Of a DNA stretch of 51,292 bases, positions 17,775 to 26,900 are shown piece by piece. Origin of the DNA: Bacillota bacterium (lineage in GTDB: Bacteria; Bacillota; Clostridia; Acetivibrionales; DSM-1351); the NCBI GenBank assembly GCA_023391425.1, contig JAEWAX010000140.1, forward strand, positions 1 through 51,292, read 5' to 3'. How positions within the stretch are numbered: position 1 is the stretch's first letter; each line of letters starts with the position of its first letter. The translations under genes and the position numbers were made by a program. The notes under the pieces were generated by a model, which saw nothing but the letters and a program-made list of their open reading frames with translations, was not told the origin of the DNA and made no database searches.

Positions 17775-18176
17775 CTAAAATTCTATTTTTTTAGGCGGTT
17801 GGCCTGAAAAATCAGAAATTGTAGCAGTACCATGTTCAATATAAAATACTTTTAGAATTGGATTATCTGCTGATTTGTATCCTATCCTTACCATTTCAGA
17901 TGCTTTAAGTACTTTTTCTTTTTTATCCAGTTCTTCAGTAAAGATTACTTCTCCACTTATTCTTAATGTCACCATATCTTTTGACGTAACAGAGTATTCA
18001 ACATATGGAACATCAATTAATTGCCTGTAGACGTCCTTTTTACTATTTGTACAAAAATAAAGTTTCCCCTCCTCCTGAAACATAAATCCAAATGGTCTTA
18101 CTCTTGGTTTTCCATCATCAACTGATGCTAAAAATCCATATTGGTTTTCTTTTAATAATTTTAATACACTTTCCAT
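17775..18176 (-). CDS. Pyridoxamine 5'-phosphate oxidase family (FMN split-barrel) protein
   Basis: A 133-residue cytoplasmic flavin-binding split-barrel protein. The pattern GFLASVDDGKPRVRPFGFMF (14-33) is the typical first hairpin, followed by KLYFCTNSKKDVYRQL, where FMN phosphate contacts lie, and the C-terminal FYIEHGTATISDFSG. Such short members are usually FMN- or F420-type reductases or flavin stores rather than true pyridoxal-phosphate synthases. It is divergent from an HxlR-family regulator, and the shared 128-base gap is probably its control region. The ATG follows AAGGAGAT. Confidence 0.8.
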   Translation of the reverse strand: MESVLKLLKENQYGFLASVDDGKPRVRPFGFMFQEEGKLYFCTNSKKDVYRQLIDVPYVEYSVTSKDMVTLRISGEVIFTEELDKKEKVLKASEMVRIGYKSADNPILKVFYIEHGTATISDFSGQPPKKIEF

Positions 18177-18188
18177 TTTTGTATCTCC

Positions 18189-18217
18189 TTGACTATTTTA
18201 TTTTTTACAATTACAAT
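18189..18217 (+). promoter_or_regulatory. Sigma-A-type promoter of the HxlR gene
   Basis: TTGACT (18189-18194) and TACAAT (18212-18217) are separated by exactly 17 bases, a good housekeeping promoter directed at the HxlR gene. An 8-base palindrome TACTAGTA (18240-18247) lies just downstream, near the presumed transcription start, and may be an operator for the HxlR protein in the divergent region. Confidence 0.5.
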
Positions 18218-18304
18218 AATATAGTTATGTGCTGCATATTACTAGTACGCACATTAATATTACATAGTCATTTAAATCAGACTATTGAGGAATGGTGGCT
18301 TTAT

Positions 18305-18694
18305 ATGGATTATAAATCAAAACTATGTCCCGTAAACGTAACCCAAAATGTACTGATGGGAAAATGGAAATTATCAATTTTGTGGGTTCTATATCAAAAA
18401 ACAAGGCGGTTTAATGAACTTCAAAAGCTTATGCCGGAAATTTCACGGGGTGTGTTAACCCAACAGTTAAGAGATCTTGAACGTGATAAACTTATTAACA
18501 GAAAGGTTTATCGAGAAGTACCACCAAAGGTAGAGTATTCTTTAACTAAAACTGGTATAAGTTTCATTCCTGTAATGGTTCAAATTATGGAATGGGGTAT
18601 AGGCTATATTAAAGAAACAGCCAACTGTAACATGAATATTTGCAAAGCGAATAACTTTCCTTGTAGTAAATGTCATGAATTGATGAAAGAATAA
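18305..18694 (+). CDS. HxlR-family winged-helix regulator
   Basis: A 129-residue transcription regulator. The core KWKLSILWVLYQKTRRFNEL, then ISRGVLTQQLRDLERDKLI and the wing VPPKVEYSLTKTG, is characteristic of HxlR proteins, which often sense electrophiles or oxidants through cysteines. A Cys near the N-terminus (LCPV) is conserved in many; the C-terminal CNMNICKANNFPCSKC adds four more, an unusual cluster that might sense redox state or bind metal (inference). The ATG at 18305 is preceded by GGTGG. It probably controls the divergent flavin-binding protein gene and itself. Confidence 0.85.
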   Translation: MDYKSKLCPVNVTQNVLMGKWKLSILWVLYQKTRRFNELQKLMPEISRGVLTQQLRDLERDKLINRKVYREVPPKVEYSLTKTGISFIPVMVQIMEWGIGYIKETANCNMNICKANNFPCSKCHELMKE

Positions 18695-18729
18695 ATAAAC
18701 AATTTGCAGCATATTGCCCTTAAAAGTAA

Positions 18730-18765
18730 AATCCAGAAACGCCACTTACCATGCATTTCTGGATT
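18730..18765 (-). terminator. Terminator between HxlR and DUF4424-like genes
   Basis: AATCCAGAAA (18730-18739) pairs with TTTCTGGATT (18756-18765). On the minus strand the stem is followed by TTTTACTTTT, so it best serves the leftward gene ending at 18875, and it may also stop rightward HxlR transcription. Confidence 0.6.
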
Positions 18766-18874
18766 ATGCCTTAAAACTTTATCAAAACGATTTCTGCGGT
18801 ATTAATATATATGCTGCCACTTAATCCATATATAGCAAACCAAGCCGTTGATTTTAAATATTAGTTTAACTCCT

Positions 18875-20497
18875 TCAATCCTGCTCTTTTCTACTCAACA
18901 TCATAACTGATAGCACTGATATTCCAACAACAATAATTCCGAGTGACATCCAAAAAATAAGCTTAGTGCCATCGCTATTTTCAATTACTGATTCATTTGT
19001 TGATTCTTTTGATGATTTGTTTGATGATTCATTGATGGAATCATTTGATGATTTATTTATTGATTCATTTGCAGGTTTAATATCTGATTCATTCGAAAAA
19101 TCACTTGAAGATTTACTTACTAATTCCTTCGTAGAATCATTTTTTAATTCACTTGAGGTTTCATTTGTTGATTTACTTACAGCTTCATTTATTGCTGCGT
19201 TTACGGGTTCATCATCTGAGGAAGCCCTAGAAGAGCTTTCATCAGCCACAGAGGTCTGAGTCTGATTTTCTACAGGTTCTTCTGACTTCTCTGGAGCTTT
19301 AAACTTCAAGATTTTTTGCTCTGTTTGATCCAGCCAGTCTGTTAATAAATAAGTAATCGTATATTCTACGCCCGGCTTCAAATCAACATAGCACGAAAAG
19401 ATATTTTCTTGTACATCTATGATCTTAATACCATTTTCAAAATGGCTAATGTTGAGTTCGAGGTTTGCAGGCTCTGCTCCTTGAACACCACAGCTTACCT
19501 CATAGGTTTTCTCACTTATAAAATCAACACGAATGTCTCCAAGGATAGTGCTTTCATCAGATATTTCATTGTATATTTTATCTGAAGGCAAGTAAGTTCT
19601 AATATATAAAGCCCGAATAGAATCTCTTTCTTCAATCGCCTTTTTGTACAAAGCAAGCAATTCACCTGTTTTACCCTTGTTTGCTAATTCTTTTATTTTG
19701 TTGTAACTATCTATTTTTTGTTTTATTTCTAGTTTAAGTTTATTCTCGTCATCTGTTATATTTCCTAAAAATTCAGTTCTGTAGCGATAGGTATTATACT
19801 CTATTTGAAGGTCATAAGTAGGTTCAAAGTTCTTCCGTTCCCAAACCAGCTCATTTTTCACAAACTTAAAGCCACCCGGCTTTATCTTTGTAAGTTCATA
19901 AGGTTGTATACTTCCGAGCTTGAAGGTAACCTTGGCTGAACCAATTGCATCCTTCCACATAGCCCCTGTTTTGAGTACATATCCTGAAAATACATCACCC
20001 AACGAATCATATGTTGGAAAGAAATCATAAGTGTTTCTTACTGTAACCTTCTCACCCGCTTTAAAAGGTACTGTAAATGTAAAATACTCACTGTACCTTA
20101 ATTCACCTGAAGTTTTGCTATCAATATTTTTAGTGCTCTTCTCATGGGCAATATGCAGCTCTTTTCCTTTTACAAATGTTTTGAAATGGTAAAGCTCAAG
20201 GTTTGCAGCGTCTGTGAGTCCATCCTCCTCGTGATAAAGTTTTCCTGGGAAACCCATAAATACATTTTTGCTCTCTCCTGTATTATGAAATACAAAAATA
20301 CATTCAACACTATTCTTTTCCAGATCAACAGTTATTTCTTCCGATTCCATTATTACATCATTTTCTTGCATGGGAAAAACCCCCTCCGGAGTCCTTCCAA
20401 GGCTGGTATCATCTGCATAAACTGGTGTACAACAAAACAATGCTAACAAGAATACTGTTACCACGACTACCGAGTTACATGTTTTTAATTTCAACAT
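18875..20497 (-). CDS. Exported membrane-anchored protein with DUF4424-like domain
   Basis: A 540-residue surface protein. It has an N-terminal signal peptide (MLKLKTCNSVVVVTVFLLAL), an extracytoplasmic domain of about 380 residues whose start (VIMESEEITVDLEKNSVECI followed by FHNTGESKNVFMGFPGK) resembles DUF4424, a low-complexity Ser/Asn/Glu/Lys linker of repeats like NESxxKSSND, one C-terminal membrane helix (about 513-532) and a short RKEQD tail. There is no LPXTG motif, so it is membrane-held, not sortase-attached. The ATG at 20497 follows GGGGGA. The linker probably spans the wall. No enzymatic residues are evident. Confidence 0.65.
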   Translation of the reverse strand: MLKLKTCNSVVVVTVFLLALFCCTPVYADDTSLGRTPEGVFPMQENDVIMESEEITVDLEKNSVECIFVFHNTGESKNVFMGFPGKLYHEEDGLTDAANLELYHFKTFVKGKELHIAHEKSTKNIDSKTSGELRYSEYFTFTVPFKAGEKVTVRNTYDFFPTYDSLGDVFSGYVLKTGAMWKDAIGSAKVTFKLGSIQPYELTKIKPGGFKFVKNELVWERKNFEPTYDLQIEYNTYRYRTEFLGNITDDENKLKLEIKQKIDSYNKIKELANKGKTGELLALYKKAIEERDSIRALYIRTYLPSDKIYNEISDESTILGDIRVDFISEKTYEVSCGVQGAEPANLELNISHFENGIKIIDVQENIFSCYVDLKPGVEYTITYLLTDWLDQTEQKILKFKAPEKSEEPVENQTQTSVADESSSRASSDDEPVNAAINEAVSKSTNETSSELKNDSTKELVSKSSSDFSNESDIKPANESINKSSNDSINESSNKSSKESTNESVIENSDGTKLIFWMSLGIIVVGISVLSVMMLSRKEQD

Positions 20498-20578
20498 ATT
20501 AAGTCCCCCAACCAAACAAATTTTGATTATGGATATGTGATGTGTTTACATATTTTACATTAATTTAATTGATAATAT

Positions 20579-22756
20579 TTATTTTATAATTGATATTGTA
20601 TTTGTATCACCGTTCCATGTAAATCTAGCACTAAGATTATCAATTAAAAACTTAGCAGAAATCATTACTACACCATTTACTATTATAGAGGGAGTTTCGA
20701 GTTTTATTGTTTTGCCATTCACACTAGCCGTTTTACTTTCAATCTTTAATATAATAGCTGCTCCGCCTTTTGTTATTTTCATAGTTTTATCGGCTTGATT
20801 CCAGCTATAATTTGCATCCAGCTTTTCAGCAAGCTCTTTCGCTGGAATCATAAGCTTGCCATTAATAATAAATGGAGCATCATTTAAAAGAGTAGGTGAA
20901 TTATTTATTTTAACCTTTATTGGATTCTGAGGCACACATAATGCAATAGTACCATTGCGTCCCACCATAATATAACATTCTCCATTCCATGCAATACTAG
21001 ATGGAGAACCCAACGAAGATGTTGCTATAAGTGTAGGGCGTTTTAAGCCCTTTGTTGAATATATTTCACCTACATTTTCAATAAATAGGAATTTTTCCCC
21101 ATCCCAAATCACATTCTCCAGTGAGCACAGGGAAGTACTAGTAGTAGTACTCCAACTAATACCATCTTTTGAGATACTGACTGTTTTCCAATCTCCAGCA
21201 ACAGCGAATGTATTTCCATTCCATATTACACTGTAAAGATCAGAATTACATTTTGATACCTGTTTTGACCAGTTTATCCCATCAGATGAACTTATAATTG
21301 TTCCAAACATTCCAACACTGACAAACTGTTTCCCATTCCAGGCAAGCCCACTCAGCCAATTATCTGTACTAGTATTGGCAGCAATCCAATTTTTAGTATC
21401 TTCAGACACAAGTATTTCTCCATCTCTTCCAAGTGCGAAATACCTATTGTCAAAATAGAATAGTTTATCGATGTTTTTTTGTTTTATACATCCTGTACAA
21501 ATCCAATTGATACCATCTAATGATGTATATACATCTGATTTGAGTATATTATAACTATCTGGCTTCGTATCAAAAGCAACAGATAAGGCTGCATATTCTC
21601 TGCCCGTCCAGACCACATCAACAATTGGATCATTGCTTTCTATCACACTTGAATTCCAAGTACGACCATCTTTCGAGAAGTACACTGTACCATCATTTCC
21701 AATAGATAAAAACTGTTTTCCATTCCATATTACTTTCATTAGATTTGGGGCATATTTTTCGCTGACACTCCACTCATTACCATCCTTTGTTTGCAATATG
21801 GTTTCATGCCATCCTGCTGCAACTAGCTTGTCATCAGTAATGATTATCTTACTTATTTCACTATAGTTTCTTTTATTTACATCGCTCCATATAGTTAAAT
21901 TCGAGGAAGATATTATAGAGCAAGAAGAACCACTTTCTACAATGACTATGTATTTATTTTTTAACTTAGTAATACTCAATAGAAATAATCCATCACTAAT
22001 ATTTGTTGCAACAGAATTCCACTCCATAGCATCTTTAGACACATATACTATAGAGTCGTCCCCCACAGCAACATATTGCTTTCCATCCCATAATATATCA
22101 TTAGGAGACAAGTCTTTTGGCATAGCTTTCACAGTCCATTTCAGTCCATCTTGAGATATCGCATAATGAGAAAATCCTAACGCAAAATAAACATTGTTGG
22201 TAAACACAATTTTATCCCAGCAAGAATCACCTGTGATTTCGAAGTCACCTGTGATTCTAAAGTCGCCTGCCCATTGCTTCCCATCAGTTGATGATAGAAT
22301 TATTTGTTTTCCACCAGGTTGTGTTCTACCAACTGCTACAAATTTACCATTACCCCATACAATACCATATAAATCTATTTTACTATCCACCTCTGATGCA
22401 TGCCACCTAACACCGTCATCAGAATATAGAATTGTACCATTACTTCCAACTGCAACAAACTTTCCATCTCCCCATGCACAGCCAAAAAGGTAATTCTTAG
22501 TTTCTGAATTCTGAGTTTCCCATATATTAAGGTCTTTTGATGTCTTAATAGTCCCTTCATCACCTACAACAACGTAAAGTTCCTTGTCACTTTTTACAAT
22601 ATCTCTATAATTTACTGATTTAGCAAAGTCTATATTCTCCCAAACCATATCAGTACTCTCAGCATTAGCTGTATCAGGCAGGATAGGCACAAAGCCAACT
22701 AAAAATATCATTACAAGAATACTTACCATCTTCCATCTTTCTGCTATTGTACGCAT
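20579..22756 (-). CDS. Secreted Asp-box propeller protein with copper-amine-oxidase-like C-terminal domain
   Basis: Paralogue of the gene at 3826. The 725-residue product starts with a signal sequence (MRTIAERWKMVSILVMIFLV, cleavage near ANAES). About 12 repeats carry S-x-D-G-x-x-W Asp-box motifs, for example SDDGVRW, SQDGLKW, SKDGRTW and SSDGINW, each after a FVAVG-like strand. The last 110 residues (LLNDAPFIINGKLMIPAKEL ... VNGVVMISAKFLIDNLSARF) are a copper amine oxidase N1-like domain, common in clostridial surface proteins and probably involved in wall binding rather than catalysis. The start at 22756 follows AAGGAG; an upstream extension is open but would move the signal helix inside. 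Confidence 0.78.
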   Translation of the reverse strand: MRTIAERWKMVSILVMIFLVGFVPILPDTANAESTDMVWENIDFAKSVNYRDIVKSDKELYVVVGDEGTIKTSKDLNIWETQNSETKNYLFGCAWGDGKFVAVGSNGTILYSDDGVRWHASEVDSKIDLYGIVWGNGKFVAVGRTQPGGKQIILSSTDGKQWAGDFRITGDFEITGDSCWDKIVFTNNVYFALGFSHYAISQDGLKWTVKAMPKDLSPNDILWDGKQYVAVGDDSIVYVSKDAMEWNSVATNISDGLFLLSITKLKNKYIVIVESGSSCSIISSSNLTIWSDVNKRNYSEISKIIITDDKLVAAGWHETILQTKDGNEWSVSEKYAPNLMKVIWNGKQFLSIGNDGTVYFSKDGRTWNSSVIESNDPIVDVVWTGREYAALSVAFDTKPDSYNILKSDVYTSLDGINWICTGCIKQKNIDKLFYFDNRYFALGRDGEILVSEDTKNWIAANTSTDNWLSGLAWNGKQFVSVGMFGTIISSSDGINWSKQVSKCNSDLYSVIWNGNTFAVAGDWKTVSISKDGISWSTTTSTSLCSLENVIWDGEKFLFIENVGEIYSTKGLKRPTLIATSSLGSPSSIAWNGECYIMVGRNGTIALCVPQNPIKVKINNSPTLLNDAPFIINGKLMIPAKELAEKLDANYSWNQADKTMKITKGGAAIILKIESKTASVNGKTIKLETPSIIVNGVVMISAKFLIDNLSARFTWNGDTNTISIIK

Positions 22757-23002
22757 CAAATCTATGCTCCTTAATATGAATTTTTCCTCCCCAATTTTTT
22801 TAGGAATGGTTTTATATTTACCCTTTAATAGTACCATAGTTTACCAAATTGTTCACTTGGTTTTTATTTAAGTAATGTAATTCTTACATTACACTTTAGC
22901 TTCATTATTATTTAGATTATTTGGAAGTTCTTGAGACTATGAATAATTCCCTTGGATAATCCATACTGTAAATACATAATAGCTTTTTACAGGAGCCCTC
23001 AT

Positions 23003-23749
23003 ATGCATTTTATTGTATTTGATCTGGAACTTAATCAAGACTTTTTGTCTTTACAGGATTTATATAAGAATAAATCATCAGCACCCTTTGAAATCATTCA
23101 GATTGGAGCAGTAAAATTAGATTCAGAATTTAATACTGTAGATAATTTTAACAGGTATGTAAAACCGACTTTCTATACAAAAATAAATCCCTTTATAACA
23201 GAATTAACTAGTATCACTACAGAACAGCTTCAATCAGAAAAACAATTTCCAGAGATTTATAAAGCCTTTACTGAATTTATTGGTGGGTCGGATTCTATTT
23301 TTGGTATATGGGGCACATCAGATATAAAAGAATTATTCAGAAATGCTGAGAAGCATGAATTAAATAGCAAGTATTTACCCAGAAGGTTTATTAACATTCA
23401 ACCCTATGTTTCCATGTATTTTAATCTTCCTCCTAAAAATCTGCTAAGGCTTCAACATGCAGTTGAAGCACTTAACCTTCCAATAAACTATACCTTTCAC
23501 AATGCGTTTTTTGATGCCTATTACACATCTGAAATATTTAAGAAGATTTATAATTCCTTTATTCAGCCAAAAATATATGACCCAACCAATATTACTATCA
23601 AGCCCAGACAACCAAAAAGAGAGATTGATACAGAAAACCTTCTAAACCAATTTGAAAAAATGTATGCTCGAAAAATGACTCAAGAAGAACAGAGTATAAT
23701 TTTACTTGCTTACAAAATGGGTAAAACTAATCAGTTTCTAAAAAAATAA
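23003..23749 (+). CDS. DEDDh 3'-5' exonuclease (KapD-like)
   Basis: A 248-residue RNase T/DNA polymerase III epsilon-type exonuclease acting from 3' ends of DNA or RNA with two metal ions. All five catalytic residues are visible: D7 and E9 in FDLEL, D107 in TSDIKE, and H166 with D171 in HNAFFDAYY. B. subtilis KapD, an inhibitor of sporulation onset, has this organisation, but substrate and role are not certain. A C-terminal extension of about 65 residues follows the fold. The ATG at 23003 has AGGAG seven bases upstream. It is divergent from the propeller gene and not clearly in an operon. Confidence 0.82.
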   Translation: MHFIVFDLELNQDFLSLQDLYKNKSSAPFEIIQIGAVKLDSEFNTVDNFNRYVKPTFYTKINPFITELTSITTEQLQSEKQFPEIYKAFTEFIGGSDSIFGIWGTSDIKELFRNAEKHELNSKYLPRRFINIQPYVSMYFNLPPKNLLRLQHAVEALNLPINYTFHNAFFDAYYTSEIFKKIYNSFIQPKIYDPTNITIKPRQPKREIDTENLLNQFEKMYARKMTQEEQSIILLAYKMGKTNQFLKK

Positions 23750-23909
23750 TAAACCTATCTAAATCAGTAAATGTATAACTTCAGCCTCTATAAATTTTAA
23801 TCTGCCAATTTTTACGTAGAATAGCGAGAGATATACAGGAAAATAATAAAGAAACACTTAAAATAATAGTTATAAAATAATCTGGATGATCTGGGAGAAG
23901 GAACAATTT

Positions 23910-25538
23910 ATGCGTTTAAAAAGATATTTTCTATTATTTATTATATTTACACTTGCATTTGAGCTTAATTCTTATGCTTATGAAAGTGTGACCTATTTAT
24001 ATGCAGGCAACACAACTACTTATATAAAAAGTGTTGAGCGTACGGGTACAAATTTGAAAACAGTCTGCCCTGATTATTTTGAAATAAATAGTAATGGTAC
24101 TCTAAAAAGTTCAATTAAAGCAGATCCCTTGTTTGTTCAAAGCATGCATGCCAAGGGTATAAAAGTTACACCTTATCTAAGCAATAACTGGGATAGAACT
24201 CTTGGTCGGGCGGTTATTGCAAATCAGATCACCTTTGTCACAGAGCTAGTGGGAAAAGTCATAGAACTTGATTGTGATGGTGTAAATATTGATATTCAAA
24301 ACCTTACCGAACTAGACCGAGATGCATTTACCGTATTTATCAAGCTATTAAGAGCTACACTTCCTACATCTAAACTCATATCAGTTTGTGTTGCTCCAAA
24401 CCCTTGGGGTGTTACGACAGGTTGGCAGGGTTCTTATGATTATACCGCTTTAGGTAAAATAAGCGACCAGATCTTCATAATGGCATACGACGAACACTAT
24501 TATGGCAGTACCCCAGGAGCAGTTGCCAGTTTCCCTTTTGTTGAGAAATCTGTTAACTACGCTCTAAAATATATACCGTCTTCGAAAATTGTAATTGGCA
24601 TTCCATTTTACGGGAGATATTGGAAGCAAGGTGCCTCTAGTGGTGGAGCTGGGATTACGGTATCAGATGTAGAGAGGCTTGTAGCCACCTACAAAGCTAC
24701 AACTTGGTACGATGCTGTAGCTCAGTGCGCCCGTGCAACATTGATTGTATCAGAAACGGACAATGCTGTTATCTGGGGAAGCGAAAAGCTTTCAGCAGGA
24801 ACCTATGACATTTGGTACGAAAATGAAGCATCAATTGAAAAAAAGTTATCTTTAGTTTCAAAATATAGTCTTTTGGGTGCAGGAAGTTGGGCTTTGGGAC
24901 AAGAACCCGATCATTTCTGGCAGAACTATAGTGCATGGTTGATAGGAAAACCATTTATAGATATAGAAAACAATTGGGCGCAGAGTTATATTATTGATCT
25001 TTACCAGAAAGGGCTTATTAGTGGCATGCCTGACAGGCGCTTTGAGCCAGGCGGAAATCTCACAAGGGCCCAAGCAGCAGCATTATTCGTAAAAATGCTG
25101 AAGTTAGAAAATGAAACAAGCACTGAAACCTTTTCCGATACAATAGGTCACTGGGCTGAAAAACAAATATCTATAGTAAAAAAGTATGGTATTTTTAAGG
25201 GTTATGAAAACAACTTATTTTACCCTGAAAGAAAAATAACAAGAGAAGAGTATGCCGTCATTTGCGACAAAGTATTATTCAGTGCTGACACTGTAGATTT
25301 TTCTCAAAGAATTTACAGTGATGTATCTCCAGAAACAAATATTTGGTCAAATAAATCAATTATTGTATTGTCTATGAATAACATTTTATCAGGTTATCCT
25401 AATGGAACCTTCAAACCCAAAGGTACAATAACTAGAGCCGAAGCGGTAAGAGTGATATCTGCTATGTTAGACTATCCAGGAGGATTTACTATATCACCAA
25501 ACAAGGTTCAAAATCCAACTCCGGTGGAGGTACGATAA
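23910..25538 (+). CDS. GH18-fold surface protein with three SLH domains, catalytic Glu replaced
   Basis: A 542-residue exported protein: signal peptide (MRLKRYFLLFIIFTLAFELN), a glycoside hydrolase 18 barrel (about 26-340), then three S-layer homology domains (about 348-400, 405-455, 460-525) that anchor it to wall polysaccharide. The barrel resembles spore-cortex and wall-acting GH18 proteins such as YaaH/SleL. The active-site strand reads CDGVNIDIQNL, in which the proton-donor glutamate of the DGxxxDxE motif is glutamine (Q130, codon CAA at 24297). This should weaken or abolish hydrolysis and leave a binding role (inference). YDYTALGKISDQIFIMAYDE and GIPFYGRYW are otherwise intact. The ATG follows GAAGGA. 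Confidence 0.85.
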   Translation: MRLKRYFLLFIIFTLAFELNSYAYESVTYLYAGNTTTYIKSVERTGTNLKTVCPDYFEINSNGTLKSSIKADPLFVQSMHAKGIKVTPYLSNNWDRTLGRAVIANQITFVTELVGKVIELDCDGVNIDIQNLTELDRDAFTVFIKLLRATLPTSKLISVCVAPNPWGVTTGWQGSYDYTALGKISDQIFIMAYDEHYYGSTPGAVASFPFVEKSVNYALKYIPSSKIVIGIPFYGRYWKQGASSGGAGITVSDVERLVATYKATTWYDAVAQCARATLIVSETDNAVIWGSEKLSAGTYDIWYENEASIEKKLSLVSKYSLLGAGSWALGQEPDHFWQNYSAWLIGKPFIDIENNWAQSYIIDLYQKGLISGMPDRRFEPGGNLTRAQAAALFVKMLKLENETSTETFSDTIGHWAEKQISIVKKYGIFKGYENNLFYPERKITREEYAVICDKVLFSADTVDFSQRIYSDVSPETNIWSNKSIIVLSMNNILSGYPNGTFKPKGTITRAEAVRVISAMLDYPGGFTISPNKVQNPTPVEVR

Positions 25539-25667
25539 GCAGATTTCTTAGATTCAGGGGGAGGGTGCTTTTGCTCCCCTGAGTCTTAGAAATCGCAATA
25601 CAGGGTCGTAGAGCCGCTTAAAGACACAGGATTTTAGCGGCTCTAGGCATCGGATAAGCAGATTTCT
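25534..25667. repeat. 15-bp direct repeats bracketing two strong hairpins
   Basis: GATAAGCAGATTTCT occurs at 25534-25548 and 25653-25667. Between and overlapping them are two hairpins. The first (25542-25563 with 25574-25594) pairs about 19 of 21 positions with a single-base bulge. The second has TAGAGCCGCT (25609-25618) pairing perfectly with AGCGGCTCTA (25636-25645). The left repeat overlaps the stop codon of the GH18-SLH gene. The segment is GC-richer than its surroundings and lacks a T run, so it is not a simple terminator. It could be a small non-coding mobile element with a target duplication. Confidence 0.5.
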
Positions 25668-25680
25668 ATAGTAACATAAA

Positions 25681-25810
25681 AGCCCAACCAATAACCCCTC
25701 CGACAGGTTATTGGTTGGGCTCATCACATTCTTCACATCTATCTAGTTATAAGATATAATAACTTATGCATAAATTCCTTGCTACTTGCACATTCTAATA
25801 AGTTACTATC
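25681..25810. repeat. Dispersed hairpin-tail repeat, copy A
   Basis: A perfect 16-bp hairpin (AGCCCAACCAATAACC at 25681-25696, mate at 25706-25721) is followed by a tail containing CATCACATT, ATGCATAAATTCCT, TTGCACA and CTAATAAGTTACTAT. Copies B (43904) and C (51158) share the layout and most tail words. On the minus strand the tail comes first and the hairpin ends in TTTTATG, as in a small RNA with its own terminator. Confidence 0.65.
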
Positions 25811-25899
25811 CGAATAAATACTGGCTTGCTCTTATCTTTTTATTATTAAATCAGCCAGCATTTTGTATAATTAGTTGTACCTATTAAATTATTGAAAGT

Positions 25900-26763
25900 G
25901 TGATGCCAATGAAGAGAAACCTAGTATTTAACAAAGCAATTTTAGCTGTAATAATACTAAATGTTGCTCAGATAGGAACCCTTATTGTAATTTTAATATT
26001 TCAGTTTATTAAAAATGCAACAATTGTTATTACTTTTAACAGTGAAACCATTTCATATATAATAATTGTATTAATCTCCTTTCTCAATACTTTTATCAAC
26101 ATAAAAGATATTCAAAAATTAGGGTTAATTAACTCAAAAAATGATATGCTTGAGCAAACCTTATCTCAGCTTGAAGATCTTAACAAAACTCTTAGAGCCC
26201 AGAGACATGATTTCATGAATCATTTACAGGTAGTCTATGGCCTTATTGAGCTTGAAGAATTTAGCGATACAAAGGGATATATTGAAAACGTTTATAATGA
26301 TATACAAAGAGTCAGCAGGGTAATGCGTACATCGAACCCCGCACTTAATGCGCTCTTGCAAGCAAAAGTTCTTGCTGGTGAAAAAAGAGGTATTGAGACA
26401 AGGCTGAACATTAACTCTCAATTCAATCAGCTTAAGATACCTGCATGGGAGCTTTGCAGAATTATTGGCAATGTAATAGATAATGCAATTTATGCCTTGG
26501 AAAACATTTCAGGAGATAAATATATACAGATTGATTTATATGAAGATATCAAAACATACTACTTCCGAATAAAAGATAATGGTTCTGGAATCCCTAAAGA
26601 GATTATATGCAAAATTTTTGAAGCAGGTTTTACAACAAAAGATAATAAAGGTGAAGGAATGGGGCTTGCCATCACAAAAGAAACCTTAATCAAGTATGGC
26701 GGTAATATAAAAGTATATGTTGATAATTGTGAAACTATATTTGAAGGCCAAATACCAAAATGA
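25900..26763 (+). CDS. Sensor histidine kinase, SpoOB-type
   Basis: A 287-residue membrane histidine kinase. Two membrane helices (about 13-36 and 50-66) flank a very short outer loop, so sensing is probably within or beneath the membrane. The phosphoacceptor is H103 in LRAQRHDFMNHLQV, the SpoOB/DcuS-type H box. The HATPase domain has an N box (IIGNVIDNAIYAL), a G1 box (DNGSGIP) and G2 (GEGMGLAI). The predicted start is GTG at 25900 with a weak ribosome site; an ATG three codons on is possible. It opens a rightward cluster with nfeD, floA, an unknown gene and a LytTR response regulator, its likely partner. Confidence 0.85.
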   Translation: MMPMKRNLVFNKAILAVIILNVAQIGTLIVILIFQFIKNATIVITFNSETISYIIIVLISFLNTFINIKDIQKLGLINSKNDMLEQTLSQLEDLNKTLRAQRHDFMNHLQVVYGLIELEEFSDTKGYIENVYNDIQRVSRVMRTSNPALNALLQAKVLAGEKRGIETRLNINSQFNQLKIPAWELCRIIGNVIDNAIYALENISGDKYIQIDLYEDIKTYYFRIKDNGSGIPKEIICKIFEAGFTTKDNKGEGMGLAITKETLIKYGGNIKVYVDNCETIFEGQIPK

Positions 26764-26900
26764 ATTTTGGGCACATAGAAACGACATTTATCGCTATATA
26801 ATGTATTATACGGTAGCTATCTATTATATGAGAAATAAAAATCTAATATAATGAATTCTAGAAGTATATATAAAGGTTTTTTGAAAGGGGGAAAATAACT

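Noticed and set aside
18875..19000. Sortase anchor at the C-terminus of the DUF4424-like protein
   Set aside because: No LPXTG-type motif precedes the C-terminal membrane helix, so a transmembrane anchor is the simpler reading.
18966..19259. A 97-codon plus-strand frame rich in Ser, Asp and Phe
   Set aside because: It is the mirror of the repetitive Ser/Asn/Glu linker in the leftward exported protein gene; it has no ribosome site and its composition follows from the repeats.
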